From: a virus
IMG/VR virus record: IMGVR_UViG_3300020027_000029
Location: 1-26,525 of that record
DNA length: 26,525 nt
Reading direction: 5' to 3' (one strand)
The notes under the pieces are model-generated. The model was not told the DNA's origin. It did not search any database and saw nothing but the letters and a program-made list of their open reading frames with translations. This document shows, one piece after another, positions 6,703 to 14,917 of the stretch. Position numbers and translations under genes: made by a program. Position 1 is the first letter of the stretch. Every line of letters begins with the position of its first letter.

Positions 6703-8391
6703 ATGAGTAACCTCGTCATCGTCGCCATTCCGGATGAGAACGATCGCGTTTGGAAGGTCTCGAGTGAGAAGATCCCCCATCTCACCCTGTTGCACTTGGG
6801 TGATTCGGATGACGTGGCGAACCTCGATCAAATCATGCTCTTCGCGGAGCATGCGGCCAACACGACGCTGCGGAGGTTCTACCTACCGGTGGATCGTCGC
6901 GGTGAACTGGGCGATGCCAAGGCGGACGTGCTCTTCTTTAAGAAGGGACGTTACGACTACAAGGCGGTTCGGGATTTCCGGGTTCAGCTGCTGAAGGACG
7001 ACAACATCCGGACAGCCAACGATTCGGTCGCACAGTTCGAGGGCCCATGGAATCCCCATCTGACGTTGGGGTATCCGGACAAGCCGGCCAAGCCCGATGC
7101 CACCGATCGCGACTTCGGGTTCTACGACGTCGGTTTCAACAAGATCGCCGTGTGGGTCGACAACTACGACGGCCCGGAGTTCCTGCTCAAGGACTACTGG
7201 GACGAGTGGGAGGCGCTGGAGTCCGTGCCCATGGATGTCGCCATGAGCGATATTCGTCCGCTGGATCCTGTCGCCCATACCTCCGATGTAGGCGCCAAGT
7301 TTCTGGCACACTACGGGGTTAGGGGCATGAAGTGGGGGGAGCGCAAGGTAGGAGAACCAAATGGCTGGCTGGACCCCTCCGGTCGTGAGGTCAGCTCAGA
7401 TATCTCTAAGGCAGCGATCGGTGTCATCGTGCCTGTCGTTGCTCCGCTCACCATTCCGGCACAGGTTCGCTTGATTCGAGGTGGAGCTCGCGCACTTAAG
7501 GCGCGCTCACTTCACAAGGAGGAGCAGAAGTTCGAGAAGGTCGCCAAGTCACAGGAAGGCTTCGTCGCAATTCACAACGGAGCCGCCGCTAAGATCAACC
7601 GCGACATCGGTCCGCTCAACGCAAAGCATCCGGGGGATTTGACCAAGGATTCCGCCAAGCAGAAGGCGTATGACAAAGACGTCACGAAGCTGATGCAGGA
7701 TGCTTACCGCGAGTCAGCCAATTCGCTTACCAACAAGCGAGGCACCAAGCACGTCGATCTCGAATTCCACAACGACGGCATGGACTTCACCATCAAGGTG
7801 AAGGACGGTCCGCCGATCCCCACGGTGGAGCGAGTCAAGCACGCTGCCGAAGACGAAGGTCCGAGTGAGGCCACGTTCAAGGGAAAGATCAAGCGCGACG
7901 CCACCGGTCATATCGTCGGACTGAACTTCGACGACTTCGATCAGGTCGTGGAGCACTCGGCAGTCGATGTAGGTGCCGAGTTCGTTCTCGAACACGTCGG
8001 CGTCAAGGGCATGCGCTGGGGGGTGCGCAAGGAAGAGCCGGCGGCGGTGGGAGTCACCGCCACCTCGGTCGTCCCACACGGGGCGCGGCGCAAGACCAAG
8101 ATCAAGACCGAGGGTGGGGAGAACCATCCGGCCAGCCAGGACGCCGTCAAGGTGGCTGTGGCCAAGGCTAAGCTCAGGAAGAGTGGTACCTCAGCGCTGA
8201 GCAACCAGGAGTTGCAGGAGCTCCAGACTCGAATGAACCTGGAGCGCAACGTCAGTCAGCTCGTGGGTGGAAGCACGGCAATCGGTCGCGGACGCAAGTT
8301 CGTCAAGGATCTCACCGGCGCCAACAAGGAGTTCAACGAGACGATCGGTACGGGCATCCAGTCGGCTCGTCTCGTCAAGCAAGTGCGATAA
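6703..8391 (+). CDS. 2H phosphoesterase-domain protein with two GVKGMKWGVR-type motifs
   Basis: ATG 6703 follows AAAGGAG. The 562-aa product is multidomain. Residues 1-165 carry the two H-x-T motifs of the 2H phosphoesterase superfamily, P-H26-L-T28-L and P-H119-L-T121-L-G, with a following beta-rich stretch (G-F-Y-D-V-G-F...V-W-V-D-N). Residues 203-215 read H-Y-G-V-R-G-M-K-W-G-E-R-K and 431-443 H-V-G-V-K-G-M-R-W-G-V-R-K. Both match a short motif that, from memory, recurs in phage virion-region proteins with no settled function. Between them lies a hydrophobic segment (about 239-258, I-G-V-I-V-P-V-V-A-P-L) and a helical region. The C-terminus (about 490-562) is helical with L-S-N-Q-E-L-Q-E-L-Q-T-R. 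2H enzymes hydrolyse 2'-5' or cyclic phosphodiesters; the phage anti-CBASS enzyme Acb1 belongs to this superfamily. The substrate here is unknown. Confidence 0.75.
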   Translation: MSNLVIVAIPDENDRVWKVSSEKIPHLTLLHLGDSDDVANLDQIMLFAEHAANTTLRRFYLPVDRRGELGDAKADVLFFKKGRYDYKAVRDFRVQLLKDDNIRTANDSVAQFEGPWNPHLTLGYPDKPAKPDATDRDFGFYDVGFNKIAVWVDNYDGPEFLLKDYWDEWEALESVPMDVAMSDIRPLDPVAHTSDVGAKFLAHYGVRGMKWGERKVGEPNGWLDPSGREVSSDISKAAIGVIVPVVAPLTIPAQVRLIRGGARALKARSLHKEEQKFEKVAKSQEGFVAIHNGAAAKINRDIGPLNAKHPGDLTKDSAKQKAYDKDVTKLMQDAYRESANSLTNKRGTKHVDLEFHNDGMDFTIKVKDGPPIPTVERVKHAAEDEGPSEATFKGKIKRDATGHIVGLNFDDFDQVVEHSAVDVGAEFVLEHVGVKGMRWGVRKEEPAAVGVTATSVVPHGARRKTKIKTEGGENHPASQDAVKVAVAKAKLRKSGTSALSNQELQELQTRMNLERNVSQLVGGSTAIGRGRKFVKDLTGANKEFNETIGTGIQSARLVKQVR

Positions 8392-8405
8392 AAGGGGGTG
8401 TTCGT

Positions 8406-8558
8406 TTGGGTCTCGCTCTGATTCTCATCGGACTCGTCGTGTTGGTCCTGTGGTCGACACTGCTCGGGGGTCTCCTGATCATCGTCGGGATTGCCCTGTT
8501 GTTCGTGCCGAACACGTACGGCTATTCGTCATGGCGAGGCCGTAGGGGACCACCGTAA
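8406..8558 (+). CDS. 50-aa two-span membrane protein (holin-like candidate)
   Basis: TTG 8406 lies 7 bases after AGGGGG (8393-8398). The 50-aa product starts G-L-A-L-I-L-I-G-L-V-V-L-V-L-W, turns at S-T-L-L-G-G, and continues L-L-I-I-V-G-I-A-L-L-F-V-P, giving two short hydrophobic helices. It ends in a basic tail (S-W-R-G-R-R-G-P-P). Two spans with a positive C-terminus suit a holin or other small membrane protein. The location directly before the terminase large subunit and away from the lysins makes the holin assignment uncertain. Codon use and tight spacing to both neighbours support a real gene. Confidence 0.6.
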   Translation: MGLALILIGLVVLVLWSTLLGGLLIIVGIALLFVPNTYGYSSWRGRRGPP

Positions 8559-8574
8559 TAGAAAGGAGGGGTAA

Positions 8575-10320
8575 GTGGCACTGTCCAACTCAGCAGTCCC
8601 GGTGTACTACGGGCAGTTTCGCCACGCGGTGATGCGCGGAGAAATTCCGGTCAACCGGGAGATCTCTATGGAGATGAACCGGATCGACGCGCTTGTCACA
8701 AACCCCAACATCTACTACGACGATCAGGCGGTGGAGGGTTTTCTGCGCTTCTGCGAAGGGGAGATGACCCTGACGGAAGGCAGTGACCTCCACCTCCTGT
8801 TCACGTTCAAACTGTGGTCCGAGCAGATCTTTGGCTGGTACTACTTTGTGAACCGGTCGGTCTACGTCCCCTCGGACGGTAACCACGGTGGCCACTACGA
8901 GACCCGAACGGTCAAGATTCGACTGATCAAGAAGTTCTATCTGATCGTGGCCCGAGGGTCGGCCAAGTCGATGTTTGCCGCTTTGATCCAGGCCTACTAC
9001 ATGACGGTCGATACCTCGACCACCCACCAGATCACCACGGCCCCGACCATGAAGCAGGCCGAAGAGGTGATGTCTCCGATTCGCACGGCTATCACCCGTT
9101 CACGTGGACCATTGCTCAAGTTCCTCACCGAGGGATCGATGCAGAATACCACGGGTAATCGGATGATGCGGCAAAAGCTGGCGGCTACCAAGAAGGGTAT
9201 CGAGAACTTTCTCACCGGATCTCTTCTGGAGATTCGCCCCATGGCCATCAACAAGCTTCAGGGTCTTCGGACCAAGATTGCCACAGTCGATGAATGGCTT
9301 TCCGGCGATCTGAGAGAAGATGTCATCGGGGCAATTGAGCAGGGAGCATCCAAGTTGGATGACTACTTGATCATTGCCATCAGCTCAGAAGGTACAGTCC
9401 GAGCCGGTTCGGGTGACACCATCAAAATGGAACTAATGGACATCCTTAAGGGGGAGTTCATTGCTCCGCACATCTCAATCTGGCACTACAAGCTAGACGA
9501 TCTGGAAGAAGTTGCTGATCCAGAGATGTGGTTGAAGGCGAATCCGAATCTGGGACAGACGGTTACCTACGAGACGTACCAACTGGATGTTGAACGCGCG
9601 GAGAAAGCTCCGGCAGCGCGTAACGATATTCTCGCTAAGCGCTTCGGCATCCCGATGGAGGGCTACACGTACTTCTTTACCTATGAGGAGACGCTCCCCC
9701 ACCGAGTTCGTGAGTTCTGGCAGCTACCCAGTGCGTTGGGAATGGATGCTTCTCAAGGCGATGACTTCTGGGCTTTTACTTTCATGTTCCCGCTGGGCGG
9801 AGATCTCTACGGGATCAAGACTCGGAGCTACATCACCGAGCGCACGCTCATGTTGTTGCAGTCGGCCATGCGACAGAAGTACGAAGAATTCATCACTGAG
9901 GGCAGCTTGCACGTGATGAACGGAACGATTCTGAATTGGGAAGAGATCTACGACGATCTCGATGCTTATATCATCGCTTCTGAATACGACATTCGTTGCT
10001 TTGGCTACGACCCGTACAACGCCAAAGAGTTTGTCAATCGGTGGGAGGCTGAGAACGGCCCGTTCGGGATTGAAAAGGTGATTCAGGGGGCCAAGACGGA
10101 ATCCGTGCCGCTCGGAGAGTTGAAGAAGCTGTCCGAGGATCGCAATCTTATTTTCGACCAGTCTCTGATGTCGTTTGCCATGGGCAACGCTATTACGCTG
10201 GAAGATACTAACGGCAACCGTAAGCTCCTCAAGAAGCGACAAGAGGAGAAGATCGATAACGTGGCGGCCTTGATGGACGCCTACATCGCAATGAAAGCCA
10301 ATCCGGAGGCGTTCGAATAA
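8575..10320 (+). CDS. Terminase large subunit
   Basis: GTG 8575 follows GAAAGGAGGGG. The 581-aa product is full length for the family. The ATPase domain has the Walker A variant V125-A-R-G-S-A-K131-S132 and Walker B I-A-T-V-D239-E240-W, preceded by an adenine-binding-like region. The C-terminal nuclease domain has G-M-D391-A-S, Y-D479-P-Y-N and A-L-M-D568-A-Y, the expected acidic metal ligands of the RNase H-like fold. It forms the packaging motor on the portal and cuts DNA into genome lengths. It overlaps the SGNH gene by one base (TAATG). The probable small subunit is about 7.5 kb upstream at 727, not adjacent as usual. Confidence 0.93.
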   Translation: MALSNSAVPVYYGQFRHAVMRGEIPVNREISMEMNRIDALVTNPNIYYDDQAVEGFLRFCEGEMTLTEGSDLHLLFTFKLWSEQIFGWYYFVNRSVYVPSDGNHGGHYETRTVKIRLIKKFYLIVARGSAKSMFAALIQAYYMTVDTSTTHQITTAPTMKQAEEVMSPIRTAITRSRGPLLKFLTEGSMQNTTGNRMMRQKLAATKKGIENFLTGSLLEIRPMAINKLQGLRTKIATVDEWLSGDLREDVIGAIEQGASKLDDYLIIAISSEGTVRAGSGDTIKMELMDILKGEFIAPHISIWHYKLDDLEEVADPEMWLKANPNLGQTVTYETYQLDVERAEKAPAARNDILAKRFGIPMEGYTYFFTYEETLPHRVREFWQLPSALGMDASQGDDFWAFTFMFPLGGDLYGIKTRSYITERTLMLLQSAMRQKYEEFITEGSLHVMNGTILNWEEIYDDLDAYIIASEYDIRCFGYDPYNAKEFVNRWEAENGPFGIEKVIQGAKTESVPLGELKKLSEDRNLIFDQSLMSFAMGNAITLEDTNGNRKLLKKRQEEKIDNVAALMDAYIAMKANPEAFE

Positions 10321-11609
10321 TGGGAAACATGTTCACCGCTCATCTGTTCGGGCGTAGCAAGCGTGGCGATCGCGAAGAAGTCAGGATCAAGCTGTTCGAG
10401 TTGGACGGAAGTCCGTTCGCGGGTGGTCGCGGTGGTCAGCCACCGGTCGAGGAACTGTGGGCTTACGGTCACAGCTTGCTCGTCGTTGACGCAAATCCGA
10501 CCGTCGTTGAGAGGATCGGACGTGCGCTGGGTCTACCGGCGGATGCGATTCACAACCGGGCCGTGGATGGCGGTATTCTCGCTGCGGATGAGGACCCGGC
10601 TACGAGTCCCATCGTCATGGTCGGCGGGGCGGTGCGGGTGCTACAGGATTGGCCGGGGGCAGCGTTGCCCGCACCCTTCGATCAGCCCAGAGCCTTCGGC
10701 GCCGACAAGTACGCGATGATCCAGCACGGATTCAACGATTTGATCTGGGGTGAGGTCTTCGGACAGTCCTCAGATGGAACACTGTTCGGGGTCGAGGGAT
10801 CCCTACGCGCAGCCATCGCGCGCCTTCGCGCATCACGTGTGGACGAGAGCAACGGCGGTGCGCCGATTGCCTATGCCGCTCCGGACGGTGCGGTCGCGGC
10901 GTGGACCAACGTGGCCAGTGTCCTGCGCAACTCCGGCTCGGGATACCACCGGCAGAGCAATCCGAGTGGTGGAACGCTGCCCGGCTCAGCGATTACGTAC
11001 ACCATTCCGGACGGTTATCGGGGTGAGCCCATTTTCTGGGGATTCATCGGTCACGCCGATTCCGACGGTGTGATTTGGACGATCAAGGTCGACGGTGTGA
11101 CGGTGGCCACCTATGACCTGAGCGACTTCGACGGTGCCATCGGGAACTACACCGCGTTGGGCGTTCGGCTTGCCGAGGTTGCCCCCACGGCAGCAGTCGT
11201 CACCGCCACACCTTCGATTCCCGCAGGCAAGGCCGCCTTGTTCGACTATGTGTCGATTGAGGCCGGTTTGCCGGGACCGATTCAGGTGCTCGGAAACCCG
11301 CGTTGGCCGGAAGCAACCTACGACATATTCCATGCCGGCGGCGCGGCCTCGCTCGAGGACACGACCCTGACCGAATTGGATGACGTGCTCGAGTCGGTGT
11401 GCGCTGAGTTTGACAGCTTGGTGCTGTACACGCCGATGATGTCCGCAACCAACAAGCAGCGCCACCTGTTCTCACTCGAGGCCATCGGGGCGTCTCCCGC
11501 GGGGATCCATTTCTCCAACGCCGGCGCAGCACGAGTGGCAGCACGCGCTGCGAGCGCCTACTGGAACCAGGTCGACCTCCCCGTGGTCGCGCCCGAGAAC
11601 GCCGAGTAG
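10320..11609 (+). CDS. SGNH-hydrolase-like esterase, putative virion protein
   Basis: ATG 10320 overlaps the terminase stop, with GGAGG at about 10304-10308. The 429-aa protein has an N-terminal module (1-45: F-T-A-H-L-F...V-R-I-K-L-F-E-L-D-G-S-P-F) resembling the N-termini of the 12236 and 12842 products. SGNH hydrolase blocks follow: Y-G-H-S52 (block I, GHS instead of GDS), G137-F-N139-D-L (block III) and G-I-H397-F-S-N-A-G (block V). The usual Asp three residues before His is Ala, so a Ser-His dyad is possible. A beta-rich insertion (about 195-315), with I-W-T-I-K-V-D-G-V-T-V, looks like a carbohydrate-binding domain between blocks III and V. It may deacylate a host surface glycan or lipid. 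There is no signal peptide. Confidence 0.7.
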   Translation: MGNMFTAHLFGRSKRGDREEVRIKLFELDGSPFAGGRGGQPPVEELWAYGHSLLVVDANPTVVERIGRALGLPADAIHNRAVDGGILAADEDPATSPIVMVGGAVRVLQDWPGAALPAPFDQPRAFGADKYAMIQHGFNDLIWGEVFGQSSDGTLFGVEGSLRAAIARLRASRVDESNGGAPIAYAAPDGAVAAWTNVASVLRNSGSGYHRQSNPSGGTLPGSAITYTIPDGYRGEPIFWGFIGHADSDGVIWTIKVDGVTVATYDLSDFDGAIGNYTALGVRLAEVAPTAAVVTATPSIPAGKAALFDYVSIEAGLPGPIQVLGNPRWPEATYDIFHAGGAASLEDTTLTELDDVLESVCAEFDSLVLYTPMMSATNKQRHLFSLEAIGASPAGIHFSNAGAARVAARAASAYWNQVDLPVVAPENAE

Positions 11610-11634
11610 ACCACACCAACTAGGGAGGCGTTCA

Positions 11635-12213
11635 ATGAGAACCCAAGAGTTCGTCTCCCCTGAGGAGGCACTGGAGCACTTCGGCATCAAGGGTATGAAG
11701 TGGGGGGTACGGAAGACAGATCAGCCCAAGTCCGAAGCAGCAGGACTGCTCAAGGGTGCGTCGGTTACGCGTACCACCAAGAACGGGGATGAGTTCACCA
11801 TTTCCCAAACTCCCCCCAACTGGCTTCAGAAGGCGTTGGCAAAAGCCAGTCCGACCTACCGAGAGCAGTTCAATGACTCGGCGTATTTGTCCATCAAGGA
11901 CAAGAACGGTAAGAAGATCGGCGCGGCTAACTTCTGGAACAAAGGCCCCGATACGGTCTATCTCAACTGGATCACGATCAACAAGCATGCTCGTGGTAAC
12001 GGTTATGCCAGCGCGGTGCTCAAGTCGGCAGAAGATCATTCTCGCGCCGCGGGCAAGAAGCAGATGGTTCTCGAAGTGCCGGGTAATGCCCCTGACGCTC
12101 GTCATATCTACGAGGGTATGGGGTTCAAGGTCACGAAAGAGCCTACGGCGAAGGAAGCCAAAGCGGATCCGCTGTGGGGTGGCCTTACCCACATGGAGAA
12201 GAAACTTGACTAA
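11635..12213 (+). CDS. GNAT acetyltransferase with N-terminal GVKGMKWGVR-type motif
   Basis: ATG 11635 follows GGGAGG. The 192-aa product starts with 14 residues, then H15-F-G-I-K-G-M-K-W-G-V-R-K27, the same motif found twice in the 6703-8391 product. Residues about 85-175 form a GNAT fold: I-T-I-N-K-H-A-R120-G-N-G-Y-A (acetyl-CoA pyrophosphate loop), A-V-L-K-S-A-E-D-H, L-E-V-P-G-N-A-P-D-A and I-Y-E-G-M-G-F-K-V, the classical last GNAT motif. The substrate is unknown. The shared motif suggests it is recruited to the same place as the 2H protein, perhaps the capsid. It is flanked by virion-protein genes. Confidence 0.8.
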   Translation: MRTQEFVSPEEALEHFGIKGMKWGVRKTDQPKSEAAGLLKGASVTRTTKNGDEFTISQTPPNWLQKALAKASPTYREQFNDSAYLSIKDKNGKKIGAANFWNKGPDTVYLNWITINKHARGNGYASAVLKSAEDHSRAAGKKQMVLEVPGNAPDARHIYEGMGFKVTKEPTAKEAKADPLWGGLTHMEKKLD

Positions 12214-12235
12214 ACCATAAGGAGGTGTTCGCGTA

Positions 12236-12829
12236 ATGAGTGATGACTTCATCGAGGCTCGTATTCTGCCTCGACGGCACGAAGGCGACGTCGAAGTTGC
12301 TCGCCTGGAGTTGTATCACCCAGACGGCTCGCCTCTGGTAATTCCGGAGGCTGGCGGGGGGTCGATGGTTTTCGACGGATATTCCACCTTCGCGACCGAT
12401 GCGCTGCAGACGGCACATGAGGCGGTGCCGTTTGGGAACGTCGAGATCACCTACGTCGATGGATTCGAAGTTGACGAAGATGGGTCTTTGGCCATCGATG
12501 CTCCTGCGGGAGCATACTGGGTGAAGTTCGCGGTCAACATGACTTTTCCTGAAGGCGAGCCTACGGCTGGGTTCATGCACATGCGCATCGACATGGCTTA
12601 CGTGAATCCGAACACTGGGAACCCGGCTGTTGCCAATCTGGGCATCATCGAAATCAGCAGTCAACACGACGCGATGGGGTACGGTGACTTTGGGTTCGAT
12701 GATTTCCCGATCGTCAAACAGACCGTCGGCGTTGCTCCGGTAGCAGGTCAGATCAAGTTCACGACCGAACCGAACGCTACCGATCAGCCCGTGACTGTGA
12801 ATCCGAGAATTACTCTCGTCAAACTGTAA
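12236..12829 (+). CDS. Putative virion structural protein, beta-rich
   Basis: ATG 12236 follows AAGGAGGTG. The 197-aa product has an N-terminus (F-I-E-A-R-I...V-A-R-L-E-L-Y-H-P-D-G-S-P-L) similar to that of the SGNH protein, followed by a beta-strand-rich region with many Asp/Gly turns and no hydrophobic membrane span. I do not recognise a family. Its position among fibre and enzyme genes and the shared N-terminal module suggest a minor structural protein anchored in the same way as its neighbours. Confidence 0.6.
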   Translation: MSDDFIEARILPRRHEGDVEVARLELYHPDGSPLVIPEAGGGSMVFDGYSTFATDALQTAHEAVPFGNVEITYVDGFEVDEDGSLAIDAPAGAYWVKFAVNMTFPEGEPTAGFMHMRIDMAYVNPNTGNPAVANLGIIEISSQHDAMGYGDFGFDDFPIVKQTVGVAPVAGQIKFTTEPNATDQPVTVNPRITLVKL

Positions 12830-12841
12830 AGGGGGGATAGT

Positions 12842-14887
12842 ATGGCAAGAGTGCAGTCAGAGAAGGTACGTCAGGCGATCCTCACCGGGGATTCTACGTG
12901 GGACCCAATCAACATCCCTGAGAAGTTGGCGTTGTTCGACGAGGAAGGAAACCCGATCAACCTGCAGACCGCAGGTGGAAATGGGGTTCCACTGGGCGGC
13001 ACCGATGGTCAGATATTGACCAAGCAGTCCGCTACGGATTACGACATCAACTGGGAGAACGCGCCAGTTGCTCTCCCACCCGGGGGTGATGCGGGGCAGA
13101 TCTTGGCCAAGGCCAGCGATGACGACGCTGACGCTGAGTGGGTCGATCCGCCAGAAGGTGGCGGGGGTGGCGGCGAAGCAGCCTATATCTTCCGCGAGAC
13201 GTTCGACACGGATCTTTCCATGTACGTCCCGGATCTGCAGCAGGTTGTCGAGACGGATTTCGAGGATCTCGTAGTCGAAGATGGCGCGATGTATCAGACT
13301 GGCGCAGTCGATCACACCTTCCATGCGATTGACGGCGAGTTCGTCAACGGCATTATGGTGGCGAAGGTTATGCCGTCGGATACCATGATGCTTTCGGTCG
13401 TCAAGTGGATTGACGACGAGAACTGGATTATGCTTCAGTACTTGCGTCATCACGACGCGCTTCAGCTGTACTACACGGTGGGCGGCGAACTCACCAACTT
13501 GGTTACGCTGAATGAGCCTAGTGACGGTGGGCCTCTATATTTTGCGTTGGGAATAGACGGCCAAAACGTCTTCGGCGCGGCTTACTACGCTGATCCAAGG
13601 TCTGGGGCCCCGCCTTATTATTCCGTGTACGATCGTATCGAAGATGCCGATGCGGCGGCGTTGGTTGATATACCAGGTCGTGCGGGTCTTCGCTTCGGTG
13701 GCTATAGCTCAGGTTTCGTCGATCCCGGCGAGGACTATAAGCTTCTCGAGCACTGGGCGACTGATCTCACCTCCTTCCTTACGGCGGGAGGCGGCGGAAG
13801 CGGCGGAAACGGTCTGTTTGGCGATGCCTGGAAGGGCGAGTACGACGACGATGATCCTTACGTTGCAGGAGATGTCGTTCGCTATGCGAGCAGCCTCTAC
13901 TTCGCGACGGCAGATTCGGTGGTCGATGGGCCTGCTCCTGGCGAAGAGGTGGAAGCCGCGCCTCTTGAGCCGAATAACATCTACCCGTCCGAGATGTCGG
14001 TGAAGCTGGGGCCGAATATCCCGGTAGACATCACTATCCTCGTGTCTGGGATGGCGGACGCTGTATATTTCTACTTCGATGTGACGACGGCCGGTACCCT
14101 GACCTTCCATAAGGGTGCGCTTGGACATCTGTGGATCTCACAACCGGATAACAACGATTTGTTCTACGACGAATCGGATGATCGTACGGAAACATTGACG
14201 CAAACCGGTCGGTATTTCGCCGCAATGCGTCTGTACGGTGCGGGTCCTATCGACACCATGTTGGAGTTGATTCCGGGTACTGCGGTCCTAGAAGAACTAC
14301 CGAGCAGCAATCCGTGGGAACTCGTCATTTCTGGCCCGGGTGCGGCTATGAAGTTTCGAGGGGTTTGGACTTCAAGTCTCGACTTCGTTCTCGGAGACGT
14401 AGTGATCGATACCAGTCATACCTACGTCTTGAAGGTGCCTGAACTGATAGCGGGTCAGACTCGCCCAAGCGAAGAGATCCCCCCCGAAGATGTGGTCGAG
14501 GGACCGGGTGGCGATATCGGTACTGTTGATTGTTATCGCATCAGTCCGATTACAGGAGATCGTCTTATCGAAGACGCGGCCGGAGGGTTGGCTTTCTTCT
14601 TCGATCTTCTCGAGGGTGGGACCGTCACTATCACCGATCCGATGCTTAGTGGAGAGTTCATTAATCTCTGCGACGATTCGGGTACGTCAATTGCTACGAA
14701 CCATCCGGTGCCTGGGTACGGTGGAGCGATAGTGAAGACGGGACTGACACCAGGGCGATATTTCCTGAATCACCAGGACGCCTTCGCTACTCCGCCCTAC
14801 GACATGAACCCGACGATTGTGCTGTCTGACGATGCCGAGTGGGATTTCGGTGACGAGAAGTGGACCAAGATCGCGGTCATCGACTGA
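12842..14887 (+). CDS. Large modular fibre/adhesin-like structural protein
   Basis: ATG 12842 follows AAAGGGGGG. The 681-aa product starts with a short module (L-A-L-F-D-E-E-G-N-P-I), then two copies of a phage fibre motif G-x-x-G-Q-I-L-x-K-x-S-x-x-D-x-D-x-x-W (near residues 58-76 and 81-99) and a Gly linker. A LamG/concanavalin-like region (about 112-320) follows. Two chitin-binding-like modules appear (W-K-G-E-Y-D...Y-V-A-G-D-V-V near 330 and F-R-G-V-W-T...L-G-D-V-V near 503), each followed by a beta-sandwich with G-R-Y-F. It is a carbohydrate-binding receptor or decoration fibre by architecture. Neither a catalytic site nor a chaperone domain is apparent. It lies directly before the portal gene. 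Confidence 0.7.
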   Translation: MARVQSEKVRQAILTGDSTWDPINIPEKLALFDEEGNPINLQTAGGNGVPLGGTDGQILTKQSATDYDINWENAPVALPPGGDAGQILAKASDDDADAEWVDPPEGGGGGGEAAYIFRETFDTDLSMYVPDLQQVVETDFEDLVVEDGAMYQTGAVDHTFHAIDGEFVNGIMVAKVMPSDTMMLSVVKWIDDENWIMLQYLRHHDALQLYYTVGGELTNLVTLNEPSDGGPLYFALGIDGQNVFGAAYYADPRSGAPPYYSVYDRIEDADAAALVDIPGRAGLRFGGYSSGFVDPGEDYKLLEHWATDLTSFLTAGGGGSGGNGLFGDAWKGEYDDDDPYVAGDVVRYASSLYFATADSVVDGPAPGEEVEAAPLEPNNIYPSEMSVKLGPNIPVDITILVSGMADAVYFYFDVTTAGTLTFHKGALGHLWISQPDNNDLFYDESDDRTETLTQTGRYFAAMRLYGAGPIDTMLELIPGTAVLEELPSSNPWELVISGPGAAMKFRGVWTSSLDFVLGDVVIDTSHTYVLKVPELIAGQTRPSEEIPPEDVVEGPGGDIGTVDCYRISPITGDRLIEDAAGGLAFFFDLLEGGTVTITDPMLSGEFINLCDDSGTSIATNHPVPGYGGAIVKTGLTPGRYFLNHQDAFATPPYDMNPTIVLSDDAEWDFGDEKWTKIAVID

Positions 14888-14917
14888 TGTTCTTAACTGT
14901 GAGGAAGGAGGTGATGT

